From Amblyornis subalaris (lineage: Eukaryota > Chordata > Aves > Passeriformes > Ptilonorhynchidae): DNA of 64,000 bases. The notes beneath the pieces were generated by a model that saw nothing but the letters and a program-made list of their open reading frames with translations, searched no databases and was not told the origin of the DNA. Made by a program: the position numbers and the translations under genes. Below are positions 22,286 to 41,890 of this stretch, piece by piece; within the stretch, counting starts at the first letter, position 1; each line of letters starts with the position of its first letter. The DNA lies in the NCBI GenBank assembly GCA_018881555.1, contig JACAXG010000075.1, positions 1,742,830 to 1,806,829 of the forward strand, given 5' to 3'.

Positions 22286-25200
22286 GTGCCACTGTCCATG
22301 CAATGCCAGCTGGGCACTAATCCCACTCCCAGCCAGCTCCTCTCCCTNCAGCCCCTTCTCCGGAGAGGTGAGAAGCACCGGCTTGTGGGGCCATGGGAAG
22401 CAGGATGGGGAGAGAACCGATTGTATTTTCACTTTAAAATCCCGCTGATGTGTTCTGGAGGGAGCACAGCGTCTCTGCGTCCCCTGAGGAGGAGGAGACT
22501 CCAGCCCCCGCGATGAGCCGTACCTGGCAGGGTGGGAGCGATGGGCGAGCGCGTTCCTTTCTGAGCCACCTGGGGACAGGTATTTGGCAAGGGTCTGCTG
22601 TGGGCTGAAGGTTTGGACCCCGTTCAGACCAGCAGCTTCATTCAAGCAGAAAACCAGAGAGAGCCCCTGCAGCCCAGGCTGAAGAGCCAGCCCTGTACGC
22701 TGCTTCCCAGCCCACCCAGCACCCTCTCCATGACTCCCAGCGNGAAGACAGGGCACATCCCACTGCCTCTCCTCCCACGCGAGGGTGCCCACACTGCAGC
22801 CACCTCTCAAGGTACATTGAATTTTGCTCTTTTTGCTGTCGAAAGGGGAAAGTCCAGCTGTCACGTGGGAGTGATGCCATTGTCCTGCCTGGGTGACTGA
22901 CTGGACCATGAGACTCCTACTCTTGGTCGTCCACAGTGTCCGTGGGATCTGGGCAGGATCAGGGCTGCCCTCACCAGGCTCAGGCAAAAACCACCANGTG
23001 TCACCCTGCCGTGGGTCACATCATCAGCTTTGATATCGTGGGGGTTTATTTCCCAGGACGAATCTCAGCAGCTCCAAAGGCTTGAATCAGATGTGGTGAT
23101 GTCTGAGCTCCCCTCAATGCCCATGAAGCTCAGCAAGGTGGAGTTTCCCTAAAGAAGAACAAGATTTTGATGGGAGCAGGTGACCCCCACCACAGCAAGG
23201 ACTGGAGGGGAATGTGAGGTCATACAATGTAATATTGGGGCTAAAATGGAGGGAAGTGATGATATGCTGGTCTGACCCGTCCTGTGAAGCTTCAAGGGAT
23301 ATGTGGGCTCTTTGCTCTGGCCTCTCCACTGGCCAGGACTCCTTCCCTTCCTTTCGCTGGGTTTTCTAGTAAATTCTGCCGCTCTCTGTAATTGAGAAAA
23401 GCTGCTGCCGAACATCTGCACAGGCACTGTCCTCTCGGAGCGGCTGCCGGGGTTGCGAGTGCTCCGCTGCCGCCGCCGGTGCTTTGATGTGNGGGTGATT
23501 CACGGCTTGGCCGCGGCCGCCCCGCAGATGCTGCCCCTGGGTGGTGCCGGGACAAGATGGGAAGGGACAGGACGGGATGGGATGCCATAAGGTGAGACAG
23601 CACCTGCCACATCTGTGCAAACAGCAGCCCCACNTGTGAAACCTCCCGTGCCTCCTCACCAGGGCACGGGGCGTGACCTCTCCTGCTTCCATCTGCAGAC
23701 GAAGAGACCTGGACGTATCCAGGGAGACCAGCTCAGCTGCTTGCCTGCATCCCACCAGCACCCGAGGGGCANTGGGATGGAGATGCCCACGCACAGCCCA
23801 CCTTGCTGGTGCAAAGGAGCAGCTGAGGGGAGGGAGCGGAGCCCCGGGCGGGCAGAGCTGCAGGGCCAGCCCGGGGAGCACAATCTGTGGCCTTAATCCC
23901 GCCGTGTCCTGTGCGCTCTCAAATCCCCTTCACTTCAATGAGCGCTTGTAGTGTCAGGCCTGCGCCGGGCGAGACGGCACGCGGGGCCGGCGGGGAGGAT
24001 TTGCTCAAGAGGCACTGTTTTTAAGGTGAGATTTGAAGGATGGAAGACAGATGGCAACTGGAGAGGACAAACGGATCAAGTGAAGGGCTTGTTTTCAGCG
24101 TGGAGGGGAAAACACAGGAGGGAATTACTGCTGGCTACAAAATGGGGGCTATTAATACCTGCAGCAACTCAAACTCTGCACTTAGCCCGGTGAGTCGGGA
24201 CCCTCACGGGCACCACGGCGGGGGCAGGAGTGTGTTTTTCTCTGCGGAGATGAATTGATCCCAGCGTCGCTCTGAGTGTCCCCAGACAAAGCTGGGAGAA
24301 GGGTTATTAGCCAGCCGGCGGCCCCGCCATTGTCCCCACTATCTTTTCTTCCCTTTCGGCCTCCCTCCCCGTGGCCCAGGTCTCAAAGACCATGTGTCAA
24401 GAGATTAGTGACCTGCGTGAAGGGCAATTGCTTGCTTTGTGCCGGCAGCCCGGCGTCGGGGCTGTTATTTACTTGTTNTTTGGTGCTGCCTCCGTTGAGG
24501 TATCCATGGAAAACACGCCCTGGAGAGCAATGTGCCAGCACTGCAGAGCTCATGTGGGCGAGGAGCTGGGAGGCTGGGAGAAGGGAGGCTTGAGGGTGGC
24601 AGGTTCCAGCGTGCTGTGTGCCCGTGCCAAGACCCCCAAATCGCCCAGGATGGTCAGCACAAGAGTCCAGCATTTACAGGAAAAAGCTGGGCAATGAGAA
24701 AACTGAGCGCAATGCAGAGGTGTCCAGGAATGGTGCTGGATCCAGGGACGTGACAGGGCATTGCCCCAGAGCAGTCTGAGTTTTCAGGAACTGAAAGATG
24801 GGAAGAGCCTGTCCTGCCTGCAGAGCCGTGTTCCACCTCTCTGCCTCCAGCAAAGAGCGGCTCCGAGGAACGCTGGGTTTTGGAGGAATTGTGAATAAAG
24901 ATGATGAGTGTTGGCCCTTCCATGCAGTGCTCGTATACATCAAATTTGTCCATGATGAAACACCCAGGAAAGGGTCAGGTGCAAGGAAAATTGTTGTTCC
25001 TGCCCAGGACCAGCTCGTGATTTATTCTGTCTGTTTTTATCCTCTCGCCAGTGAAATGCTCTCTCCTATAAACACAAGACGGTGATTTTCTGCAATTCTA
25101 AAAGTCAAACCTAGACCAAAACCACAACTCACGTGACGCGGGAACAGCGGCGTCAGATCCTGCTTTAGATGTGATTCCAGACATGTTCCCAGATCCCGTC

Positions 25201-26409
25201 TGAAGCAAACAGGCCAAGATGTGAGATCCTGTCGGCTCTGCCCACACAGGGCGGGTTCACTCACCCCTCCTTTGATCCTGTAACTTCTGCCCGATTCCTG
25301 GCCTCAAAAGGGGAGAAAAGGGGTTCTGGGGATGCAGGGAGACTGGGGACCAGGAGNGCTGAGTGACCTCCGTGGGGCTGGGGGCTACCCTGCCCCTTCC
25401 CCCTTCCAGAGACAAGCGGAGGGGACTGCACCCACCAGGCACAGTTTGAAAAATAAAACCAAGAAGGGAAAGAAAACGGGACATCTCCTGTCCTCGGAGG
25501 TTTTGTTGCCCAGGTACAGGCGGGGTCATTTTGAGGGGTGGCGCCAGGGGAGATTGTGCCGGNTGTGGAGCCCTCAGGGGTTTTTTTCCCGGCCCCGCCG
25601 CTCCGCTCCCAGAACCTCCGAATCTGTCGCTTTTTCCGTTTCGCCGGGACGTCGCGGGCTGCGGGAGTCGGGCAGCCTCGTCCCGGCCGCTCAGGGCACT
25701 GTGCAGCAGAACGACCCCAAATCCTCGCTGTTAATCCCGCAGAGGAAGCGGGCGGGGGCCCCAACAGCATCATTTTATCAAATAAAGCCGTTTGCTGGAG
25801 CTCTTTGATTTAAGAGACGAGCCGGCCCTTCCCGAGACCGGCTTCGCTCGGGGAGCGCGGGCGGACAGCAGGACCCCGATTATCGATAGATGCCGATAGA
25901 GCCGCCGAGGGGAACCAAGGGACCCGCGAGGGGGAGCGACACCGGCCCCGCGGTCCCGACAAGGAGCGCCCCGACGGAGCGGGGCGGATCTGCCGCTCCG
26001 TTTCCCAGCAGAACCGAGCCGCGGTCACGCGTGGTGGCTGGCGGGGGGGTGCTCGCCCCCGGCCCCATCCCATGACGGCGATGAGGCGGCGATAATGCCA
26101 TTAGCCCGGGATTACGCGCCCGCGCCGGGATGTGACACACTTTCTCAAATGGAAGTTTTTTAAACAGAGGGATTTGCATGGAACGCCACCGCGCCCCTCC
26201 ATCCCCATCCCGGTAGCCGTGCCCGTCCCCATCCTCGGTGCCGGCCCGGCTTCCAGGCGGGTCTCCCCGCTCTGGCACGGCCCGGACCGGGGCTCCCGTC
26301 TCCTTTTAAGGCGGCGGGCACGGTGCGGGCTCGGCGCCGCGCCCCGACGGGGAGAGCCGGGCAGCCCCGGGGGCGCGGGGCTGGAGGGGAGCCACTCCGC
26401 TCCCGCGCA

Positions 26410-26720
26410 GGGAGAGCGCTCCGTAACTAAAAGAAAATAATAAAATAATTTAAAATTCAATTAAGCGGAGGGCTGAGCAGGCTCCCGGCTCAAAGCGGGG
26501 CGGAGTAACGGGGGGATGGAGGATGCGAGTGTCTCCCCGCGGCCGGGCAGGGGTCACTCGCCGCCCGCCCTGACAAACAGGCTGGGAAATGTGTTTATAA
26601 ATTGTTCAAACTCTGGATAAACTTCAGCGGCGTTTGTGTCTGCGTCTCCCCGCCTGTTGTTATTTTCCAGAAATCTGGATTACTGGAAATATTTTCTTTA
26701 AAGCTGGAGAGAAATCTAAA
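26410..26720. promoter_or_regulatory. AT-rich gaps inside the upstream CpG domain
   Basis: Two AT-rich pockets stand out in the CpG-dense DNA. One at about 26422-26463 is nearly all A/T (AATAATAAAATAATTTAAAA). The other at about 26570-26720 contains TGTTTATAAATTGTTCAAAC and ATCTGGATTACTGG. The second contains GGATTA, a bicoid/PITX-type core. They may be short enhancer cores. No coding signal is present. Confidence 0.25.
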
Positions 26721-27724
26721 CAGTCTGAGGGCAGGGGGATCTCGGGGAGGGGGGCGGCCCGGGGGCTGCGGCGCTGGCGGGGCTCCGCGGGGTTCCCCGT
26801 GCGCGGAAAGGGCGCGCAGCTCCGCGGCCCCGCAGCGGGAAGAAGAGGAGGGAGGAGGTGCCGAGGCTGGTGTCGGGTCGAGCATCTCTCCCGGTGGCTG
26901 TCGATAAAAGGGCATCAGTCGGGCCCCGGTGCCCGGCGGCCCCTCCCCGTCCTCTCCAACGGGCACCGGAGCACCACGGGGGGCAGAGTCGTTTTCCCGG
27001 GATCTCCCGGGGGTGAGGGGATTCCCACCCCGCCGAGAGGTGTGAGCGGAGATGCGACGCTCTGGAGAAGGAAAGCGGAGGAGGGGTGTGGGGTGGCCTG
27101 GGCGCGGGTGGGTGAGATCAAACGAGGACAGTTTCATCACACGTGGGGTTCTTTTCCTCTCTAGGTGGAGCGGAGAAGAGGGGCCGAGAAAGCTGCTGGG
27201 GTTACGGGGCCGCCCCTCGCCTCCTCCCCGCCTGCTCCACGGCCCAGCTGCGGCAGGAGGGCAGGTCGGACCGGGGGACACACCTCGGGGCTAGAGGGGG
27301 CCACCGAGTCCCGCGAGGACCCGGTCCCCTTCGGGACGGAGGGAGCTTCCCACCCCGCACCTGCGGCTTCGNTCGGGGAGTCTCTGACGGTCCCAGGTCT
27401 GTCTGTCCGGCTGCTNCCGGGGAAGGATCGTGGAGCCCTGTGGCACCGTCTCCCTCCCTCCACGGCACGGCCCCTTTCCACCCCCGCTCGAGTCCCCCAA
27501 TTTGGGAAGGTGCGAGCAGCCGGGCCGCCCTCCCCAAGGGCCCGGGGGTCTCCTCTTGCCGTGGCATCAGTGCCGGGAATGGAGGGCCCGACGGCTCGCC
27601 CTGGGCTCAGGAAAACCCCTTTCGCCTGGAGCCCCTTTCGCGGCCGGTGCACCCCGTCGGGGGGGAGCGCTCCCCGGGGCGCGGGGCCGCCGCAGCCCNG
27701 TGGAGCCGGGAGGAGGGGAAGGCG

Positions 27725-27995
27725 GAGGCCCGGCTGCTTGTGAGAATTGTTATTTTTCATCAATCACCCGCAATTTGTGTAAGTGCCCCGGACAGGACAC
27801 CAGCCGTCCTGCTGGCTGGGGTCACGGAGACAACACAGCGATGGAGAAGAGCAAATTGCATTTGCTCACCAGCTCACAGATCCAAATTACGGCCCTCGCA
27901 TGGCGCGGGGAAGGGAGCGAAAGGTCCATGTGACATGAGGGAAATATGAAGGACTTTGACAGGTCTTAAACGGCCTGGCGCCAAGGCCTAAGTCT
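27725..27995. promoter_or_regulatory. Candidate enhancer about 3.4 kb upstream of TBX2
   Basis: A low-CpG pocket in the CpG domain holds TTTTTCATCAATCACC near 27752, the dyad GCAAATTGCATTTGC at 27851-27865 (5-bp perfect arms, octamer- and C/EBP-like), and the tail GGACTTTGACAGGTCTTAAAC near 27951-27971. Unique, non-repetitive and non-coding. Regulatory function is inferred. Confidence 0.3.
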
Positions 27996-30249
27996 ACCGG
28001 CTAAAAATAGAAAAGGGATGATGAGTGGAGATGGGCAGAGATGAAAGGGGAAGAGCGAGCGGGGCCGAGATGCGGGGCGGGTGGGGGGCGGGGGCGGCCC
28101 GACGGGACGGTTTCCCCGGGCTGAACCGGGACGGATCNCCAGGGCAGATCCCCGGGACGGATCCACGAGACAAGCCCGGCCGCCATACGCCCAGCCCGGG
28201 GACCGCTCGTCAGCGCAGCGCTGGGCCCGCGGGCGACCGGGCATGGTGGCTCCGAGCGCTGCAGCGCCCTGGGACAGGTTGGAGAACCTTCCCTCGAAGG
28301 TGCTGCGTGGGGACACTTCTCGTCCTCGGTCCCCGGGGCGCAGCTGCCCTGGGGACGGGAACCGAGGCCGATGCCTCCTCCCTCCCTGCCCGGTGCTCGG
28401 TCACCGACGGGGCGATGTGCGGGCACGGCCCGTCCGTGGGTGCAGGCTCTGGGTCGTGTCCGCGCCTGGCGTGACCGGGGTGGCAGCGCAGTGGGTACCC
28501 CGGTCCCCGTTAGCCCCCATCCCCGCAGCCCCGTCAGCGTCGCTACGGAAGGTCGGGGAGACGAGGCTGCTCTGGATCGCTTTTATTCTGCAGGCGAGGC
28601 CGCTTGCGGCGTTACAGCGATGCGGGGGCCGCGGGCGGGGTGCCGGGCAGTGGCCCGGAGGACAGGCGACCTTTCCCCGCGGGGACACGGCTGCTCCAGG
28701 CCCAGACGGGCCGGGATTCGAGTCTGCCCGCTGAGTAGCGGGCAAGGTGTCCGCGGGAGAACCGTCCCGGCGTGGGGGGATTCGCCCCGAGGCAATGAAA
28801 GGCTCCATTTTTGCTTTGTGAGGGGGGAAATTGGGAAGAAAAAAAAAAAATACAAGCAAGCCCCACTTTTGCCAAAGCTGCCGTCAGCAGTTTTCCGCGG
28901 CGGCGAGGAAGCAAAGTCCAAATCGGGTTTAAATTTCAGTCCCCGTTGCCCGTTCAATGGTCAGCGGGACCCCCCCGGCCACGCCGCCCCGGGCGGCCCC
29001 GGGGGGTGACGCGCGGGGCCCGCCCCGTCGGGCGCGGTGTGCGGGGCAGGGCGCGGTGCGGGCAGAGGTGAACCTGCCGCGAGACACGGGCAGGTGGTGC
29101 CGGCCCCGAGAAGAGCCCGGGGATGGGGATGGGGATGGGGCTCCGCCGGGGGCTGCGGGCGGGGGTCGCTACCGGCAGGATGAACCGGGGCGGAGGAATA
29201 AAGAGGAGAAGTCGGGATGGGAAGGGGGCACCCAGGGGCCTCCGCATCCCACCCTGCGCGCGGAGCAGTCACACAGGGCCACGAGGGCTCCGAGCTGCTG
29301 CGGCCGCGCCTGGCTGCGCATCCGCGGAGCGGGAGGGCCCGGGGGCGGGGGGGGACAGGCCGGGGGGCAGAGGAGTGGGCCGGCCGCCACCCCCCGTCCC
29401 GCCTGGCCGCAGCGCTGGCGGCGGGGGCAGGAGCCTTGGAAGGATGGCAGGGCGCTTTTTGAAGATTTGGGGGTAAATATGAAGTGACAAGAGACGGGTC
29501 TTTATTGTGAGGGCTCAGCCGCCTGGCGCCAGGGCCCTCTTCAGCCACCGCGGCCCTCAGTTAATCAGCGCAGATCTCCAAACCGGCCTCTCCGAGGGGA
29601 CACCCACCGCGCCCGCCGCCCCCCCGGGCCCCGGCGCGGCGGGACCGGCCCTAATCCCTCAGCAAACAGCCCCGGAGTGTCCCCCCTCCTCCTTATCTGC
29701 CTCCCCCCCCCCGGGTAAACAGCCCCTCCGGCCGGGCACAGCCGCGCCGGCCCCCGGCCGCGTACCCGACGCGCCTCGACGGCGGGGTCTGCGCCTCCGC
29801 CATGGGCGCGGAGCTGCGGGCGGGACCCCCCAACCCCCGGTCGGGGCGGCTGCCGGCAGGGTGGGGGGCGACGGCTGGGAGCGACTCACCCGCGCTGGAG
29901 GTCGCCGCTCGGGGCCTCGCCGCCGCCCGCAGCTCTCCGCCGGGCCGCGCTCCCGGCGGCCGCCCCGTCGGCGCTGCGCGGTTGTGCGCGGTCGTGCGCG
30001 GAGCGGCGGGCGGGGCGCGCCCCACCGCGATCCGCTCTCCAGGATCTGTCGTAAGGCGGCCGCCGCCGGGCTCCCCCGGCCTCTCCCCCCTCCCCGGCCC
30101 GCCGCCCCCGCGCAGACCGGCGGGGGCCTCTGCCGCCGCCCCCCGCCCCCGTGGCTCCGCTCCCCTCTCCGCCGAGGTGGCTCCGCGCTGGCCCCGCACC
30201 GGCGGCGCAGCCGGGGCTGACCCGGTATGCGGAAAGGAGCCGGGGGTGG

Positions 30250-30770
30250 GATTTCGAGCACTTTTCTCTGTCATTGGTTAATATTTTATTCTGTTGACAT
30301 GTTTTCTTACTGCCGATGCTTCCGACACCTTCTTCTTTCTTTTTTTTTTTCTCCCCCTTTTTTTTTTTTTCCCTTCTTCCCTTCCTCCCTCCCTCCTCGC
30401 CCCCCGCCCCCCCGCGCCCGGAGCTTGGCCGGAGCTGTCAAAACCCCGCCTATGCAGATCCACAATTGGTCTGAAACGCGTAAAATCAGCAATCAAGGGG
30501 GCTTGGCTCATTAGCGGGCGGATCAGAGCAGGAAGGACATGTGAGATAGTCACAGTTTTACAGAGATCAGGACAAGATCTCACCGTTCCCACTCGGCTCC
30601 TTTGGCCATGAGCAGCCCGAGCCCCAGCGCCGAGCGCGGAGCGCGGAGCCGGGCCGGCCCCGCCGGGGCGCAGCCCGGGCCCGCGGGGGTGTGAGGGCAG
30701 CGCGGCCGCCCCTGCCCCGCCGCGCCCCGCGCAGCCCCGCGCAGCCCCGACCCGGCTTTTGTTTCTATTT
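30250..30770 (+). promoter_or_regulatory. TBX2: Probable TBX2 core promoter region
   Basis: This is the only low-complexity-to-unique transition immediately upstream of the TBX2 leader. It carries inverted CCAAT boxes (ATTGG) at 30273-30277 and 30465-30469, a pyrimidine tract at about 30328-30400, and a non-GC-rich unique block at about 30440-30600. There is no convincing TATA box at a fixed distance from a start. The transcription start is not visible. It is placed downstream of 30600 by analogy with the short unspliced 5' UTR of mammalian TBX2. Confidence 0.4.
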
Positions 30771-31165
30771 TAGTGTCGGGAAGGACTTTCCTGGGAGGGC
30801 TCGTTCCCTCGCTCGCTCTCCCTCGCTGCAACAACAACAACAAAAAATAAGGACCTACTGTCTCCCCTCCGCAGACCGGGAGTCCCAGGAGCCGGGAACT
30901 GCCTCGCTTTTTCTTTTTTTTTTCCTTCTTATTTTTTTCTTTCTTTTTTTTTCCCGAATCTAGTTCGGCTGATTTTCGCCTCTTTTTTTTTATGCTTTTT
31001 TTTTTTGAGTGTGTGCGTGTGTGTTGTTGATTTTCCTTCCTCTTCCAGACACTCGAGCGAGTTCGCTGGGCAGGAGAGGGGAAAAAAATAAAAAACAACA
31101 AATACACACTCGCGCATTTTTGTAAAGGGAATCCCTCTTTTTCTCCTGGATTTGTGGATGCACCG
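30770..31165 (+). other. TBX2: TBX2 5' untranslated leader
   Basis: Sequence between the likely promoter and the TBX2 start codon. It contains pyrimidine and T-rich runs (about 30905-30957 and 30983-31006), a GT-rich segment (31007-31028), and two short upstream open frames. No intron is needed to reach the start codon. The 5' boundary is approximate. Confidence 0.45.
30992..31030 (+). other. Upstream ORF 1 in TBX2 leader
   Basis: ATG at 30992 opens a 12-codon frame (Leu/Phe-rich, then Val/Cys/Arg) ending TGA at 31028-31030. It lies within the T-rich tract, so its length depends on accurate homopolymer calls. It exists in mRNA only if transcription starts upstream of it. Confidence 0.35.

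Positions 31166-31169
<4 letters not shown>
31158..31169 (+). other. Minimal upstream ORF overlapping the TBX2 start
   Basis: ATG-CAC-CGA-TGA: a three-codon upstream frame whose TGA (31167-31169) overlaps the TBX2 ATG (31166-31168) in an ATGA arrangement. The context of this ATG is weak (T at -3, C at +4), so many scanning ribosomes should pass it. Any that initiate would terminate exactly on the main start. Confidence 0.6.
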
Positions 31170-39851
<8,682 letters not shown>

Positions 39852-40411
39852 CCGGCGGGGCGGGCAGTGAGCCCTTCCGGCGGGGCGGAGAAGCACTGGT
39901 ATTTTGTACAGCACAGTATAAATATTTATTGTGGAGCGAGGGGTGGGAGCAGACAGGGAGCGGGGTGCTGGAGCGAAGGGACGGAGCCCACGGGCCGAGC
40001 GGACCCACCGCCCCAGAGCCAGGAGGGAGCAGTTGGAGCGCAGGGCTTGCCCACCCCTTCGGCTGTGGGGCTGGGAGCGGCTCCCCCCACTCCAGCGAGG
40101 CCACGGAGCCCCCAGGACCCCCCGATTCCCCGCTCCGGGCACCGGGCAGCTCGGGGGAGGGTGACGAGCTGGTGCGGAGACACCTGATGGACGGGGCGGC
40201 CCCGACTGTGACCCCAGCCCCTGCCTCGCGGGGGGTGAGAGGGGACAAACCCTCATCTGTGCAAGGGNAGGGAGAAGGAAAAAATAATTNAAAAAGAAAA
40301 AAAAAAAAGATAAGAAACGGAAGATGGAAACCAAACCGCCTCGGCAGCCGCCNCCGCACAGAGCGGGCACGGCGGAGGGAGCCTCGTGGGTACCTGGGCA
40401 GATATTTATGA

Positions 40412-40417
40412 AATAAA
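40412..40417 (+). terminator. TBX2: TBX2 proximal poly(A) signal
   Basis: AATAAA about 560 nt after the stop codon, the first canonical hexamer in the 3' UTR. Use would give a short-UTR isoform. Confidence 0.4.
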
Positions 40418-40819
40418 TGGTAATTTGTGTAAATAAGCTATAAGGATCCCAGAATATGCAAATTGGTATTAATTTATTCAGAGTTGTACATTGGTGTGTA
40501 CATAATATTTAGAGTTTAACTCCTCGCATTTAAGTTTTTTCCGTTTTTTTTTTTTTCATTTTACATGAACATATATATTGTAAATGAAAACTATTTAGCT
40601 CTTTGTGATTGAAGGAGATATCGGTTTCTCNGTGTTTTAAAATATAGTTTATCCCGCCTGTTCTCTAGGACAATCATGTGCCACCGATAAAACAATTTTT
40701 GGAGTCATTGAAACCAAGAGTTCAATCCTTTAACGGACTTTTGCAAGGAAAAAAACCAAACTAACGAATCCAAAACGTAACTAAAATATTGCTACAGTGC
40801 GGGGTATAGAGAATGCAGG

Positions 40820-40825
40820 AATAAA
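40820..40825 (+). terminator. TBX2: TBX2 internal poly(A) signal
   Basis: AATAAA followed by a T-rich segment (TTTTTATTTTTC at about 40832-40844), a plausible downstream element. Confidence 0.4.
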
Positions 40826-40869
40826 CCTCAGGTTTTTATTTTTCACTCCAGAACAAAAAAAAAAAGTAT

Positions 40870-40919
40870 AATAAATTTAAATATCACAGGACTGTGCTCT
40901 ATATTTGTTTTAAAATAAA
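40870..40919 (+). terminator. TBX2: Pair of TBX2 poly(A) signals
   Basis: AATAAA at 40870-40875 and again at 40914-40919, the second after a T-rich run and followed by GT-containing sequence. Likely part of a cluster of alternative 3' ends. Confidence 0.4.
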
Positions 40920-40993
40920 AAGATACATGATTTGCAACGTGCTGGTTACTCGGGTATCTGTCTGTTCAGTTTTGATGAATTCTCACATCTTTC

Positions 40994-40999
40994 AATAAA
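40994..40999 (+). terminator. TBX2: TBX2 distal poly(A) signal
   Basis: Last AATAAA of the AT-rich 3' UTR, merged with an A run. Sequence beyond it abruptly becomes CpG-dense, making this a natural distal limit of the transcript. Confidence 0.5.
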
Positions 41000-41019
41000 A
41001 AAAAAATCTACTCGGAGAA

Positions 41020-41890
41020 GTCCTGCCGGCTCCCGCCTGTTTCATTCCCGCGGCCGCTCCGCCCCGTCGGGGCCGCCGCTCCTCCGCAGGTGCGCAGCGC
41101 TGGGAGCCTCCGCGGCCGACGGGGAAAGATGGAAATGCCCCGGGGTGCGCGGCCGCGGGGCTCCCGGGACAGGGGACGCTCCGCCGGCTCCGCCCGTCGG
41201 GGTTTGCTGCCTTCAGGGCCTTTACTCGCCTCCGCAGGTGCGCAGGGAGGGGGCGCGGAGGCGCCGCGGGTGCGGCGGGAGGCGCGGGGGATGCGACGCC
41301 GGGACCCTCCTGCACCGTCCTCGGGGCGAGCCGGGGAAGCAGAGCCGGGGCCGCCGGTACAGCCGGTACCGCCCCGCCATGCTGCGGGGACCGGCGGGGA
41401 CCGGGGGCTGCGCCGGTCAAACCGGCACCGACGGGCACGGAGTGACCGGGGCCGAGCGGCACCGTCGGTCATGTGGAAAGGATGGCGGGAAAGGGCTGAC
41501 CCGGGCACGCCGGTACCGTCCGGGATGGTGACGGAGCGACCCGGGCCACGCCGGTACCGTCGGGGACGGAGCTGCCCCGGGGCGGGGGCCGTGGGTCCGC
41601 ACGTCTCCCCCCGGCGCCCTCAGCCGCTCGGGGCGCTGCGGGCGCGGCCGGGGAGGACGCGAGCAGCCCTTTTCCTCACCAATTACCCTTCTCCCGGCCC
41701 GGGATTTACGGCCCGGGCGCGGCGGGGGCGCGGCCCCCTCGGGCCGAGGCGCAGCGCCGGGCGCGGGGCGCCCTCTGCTGGTCCCGCCGCGCTCCCGCCG
41801 CCTCCTGGCCCCGACGGGGCGGGCCCCGGGCGGGCGCGGCTCCTCCGCCGCCTCCCCCGGGGGCTGCAGGCAGGGAAGGGGCTTTGAACC
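41020..41890. promoter_or_regulatory. CpG island directly downstream of TBX2
   Basis: An abrupt change to CpG-dense DNA immediately after the TBX2 3' UTR. It includes a degenerate repetitive patch with several CCGGTACCG strings (about 41355-41570) and two related blocks starting near 41500 and 41538. Open frames on both strands are Arg/Pro/Gly-rich artefacts. It could be a Polycomb-type island or the promoter of an unannotated (for example antisense) transcript. Confidence 0.5.

Larger units (their letters stand above)
17491..25560. other. BCAS3-TBX2 intergenic spacer, left part
   Basis: No gene is recognisable on either strand. The stretch holds mixed unique sequence, a 26-bp minisatellite near 19.2 kb and two AT-rich islands near 20.7 and 22.1 kb. 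A weak alternative AATAAA at 18483-18488 might extend the BCAS3 3' UTR. Open frames here (for example on the minus strand across 22262-22987) lack recognisable domains and splice-flanked structure. Confidence 0.7.
25560..30240. promoter_or_regulatory. CpG-rich domain upstream of TBX2
   Basis: From about 25.56 kb the sequence turns GC- and CpG-dense, with AT-richer gaps at about 26410-26460, 26570-26720 and 27725-27995. Very long open frames run on both strands (for example over 240 codons at 27143-27949 and 237 codons at 29507-30220), but all are Pro/Gly/Arg/Ala-rich with no domain and are typical CpG-island artefacts. Large CpG domains upstream of developmental regulators are usual Polycomb targets and may contain the start of a divergent non-coding transcript (human has TBX2-AS1). 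No such transcript can be proved here. Confidence 0.6.
39852..41010 (+). other. TBX2: TBX2 3' untranslated region
   Basis: The first 450 nt are GC-rich and the rest very AT-rich. About 40395-40600 is a dense AT block (GATATTTATGAAATAAATGG, TGCAAATTGG, TTAATTTATTC) that resembles the AT-rich 3' UTR of other vertebrate TBX2 genes. Several AATAAA hexamers follow each other. The last, at 40994, immediately precedes the change to CpG-island DNA. Confidence 0.75.

Noticed and set aside
22262..22987. 241-codon minus-strand open frame in the BCAS3-TBX2 spacer
   Set aside because: No domain or known homology by eye, and composition typical of random GC-leaning DNA.
29507..30220. 237-codon open frame (and its antisense partners) just upstream of TBX2
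   Set aside because: Pro/Arg/Gly/Ala-rich in every frame, no domain, overlapping open frames on both strands: typical of CpG-island DNA.
31154..31165. GTG four codons upstream of the TBX2 ATG as possible start
   Set aside because: Non-AUG start not needed. The family N-terminus aligns from the ATG at 31166.
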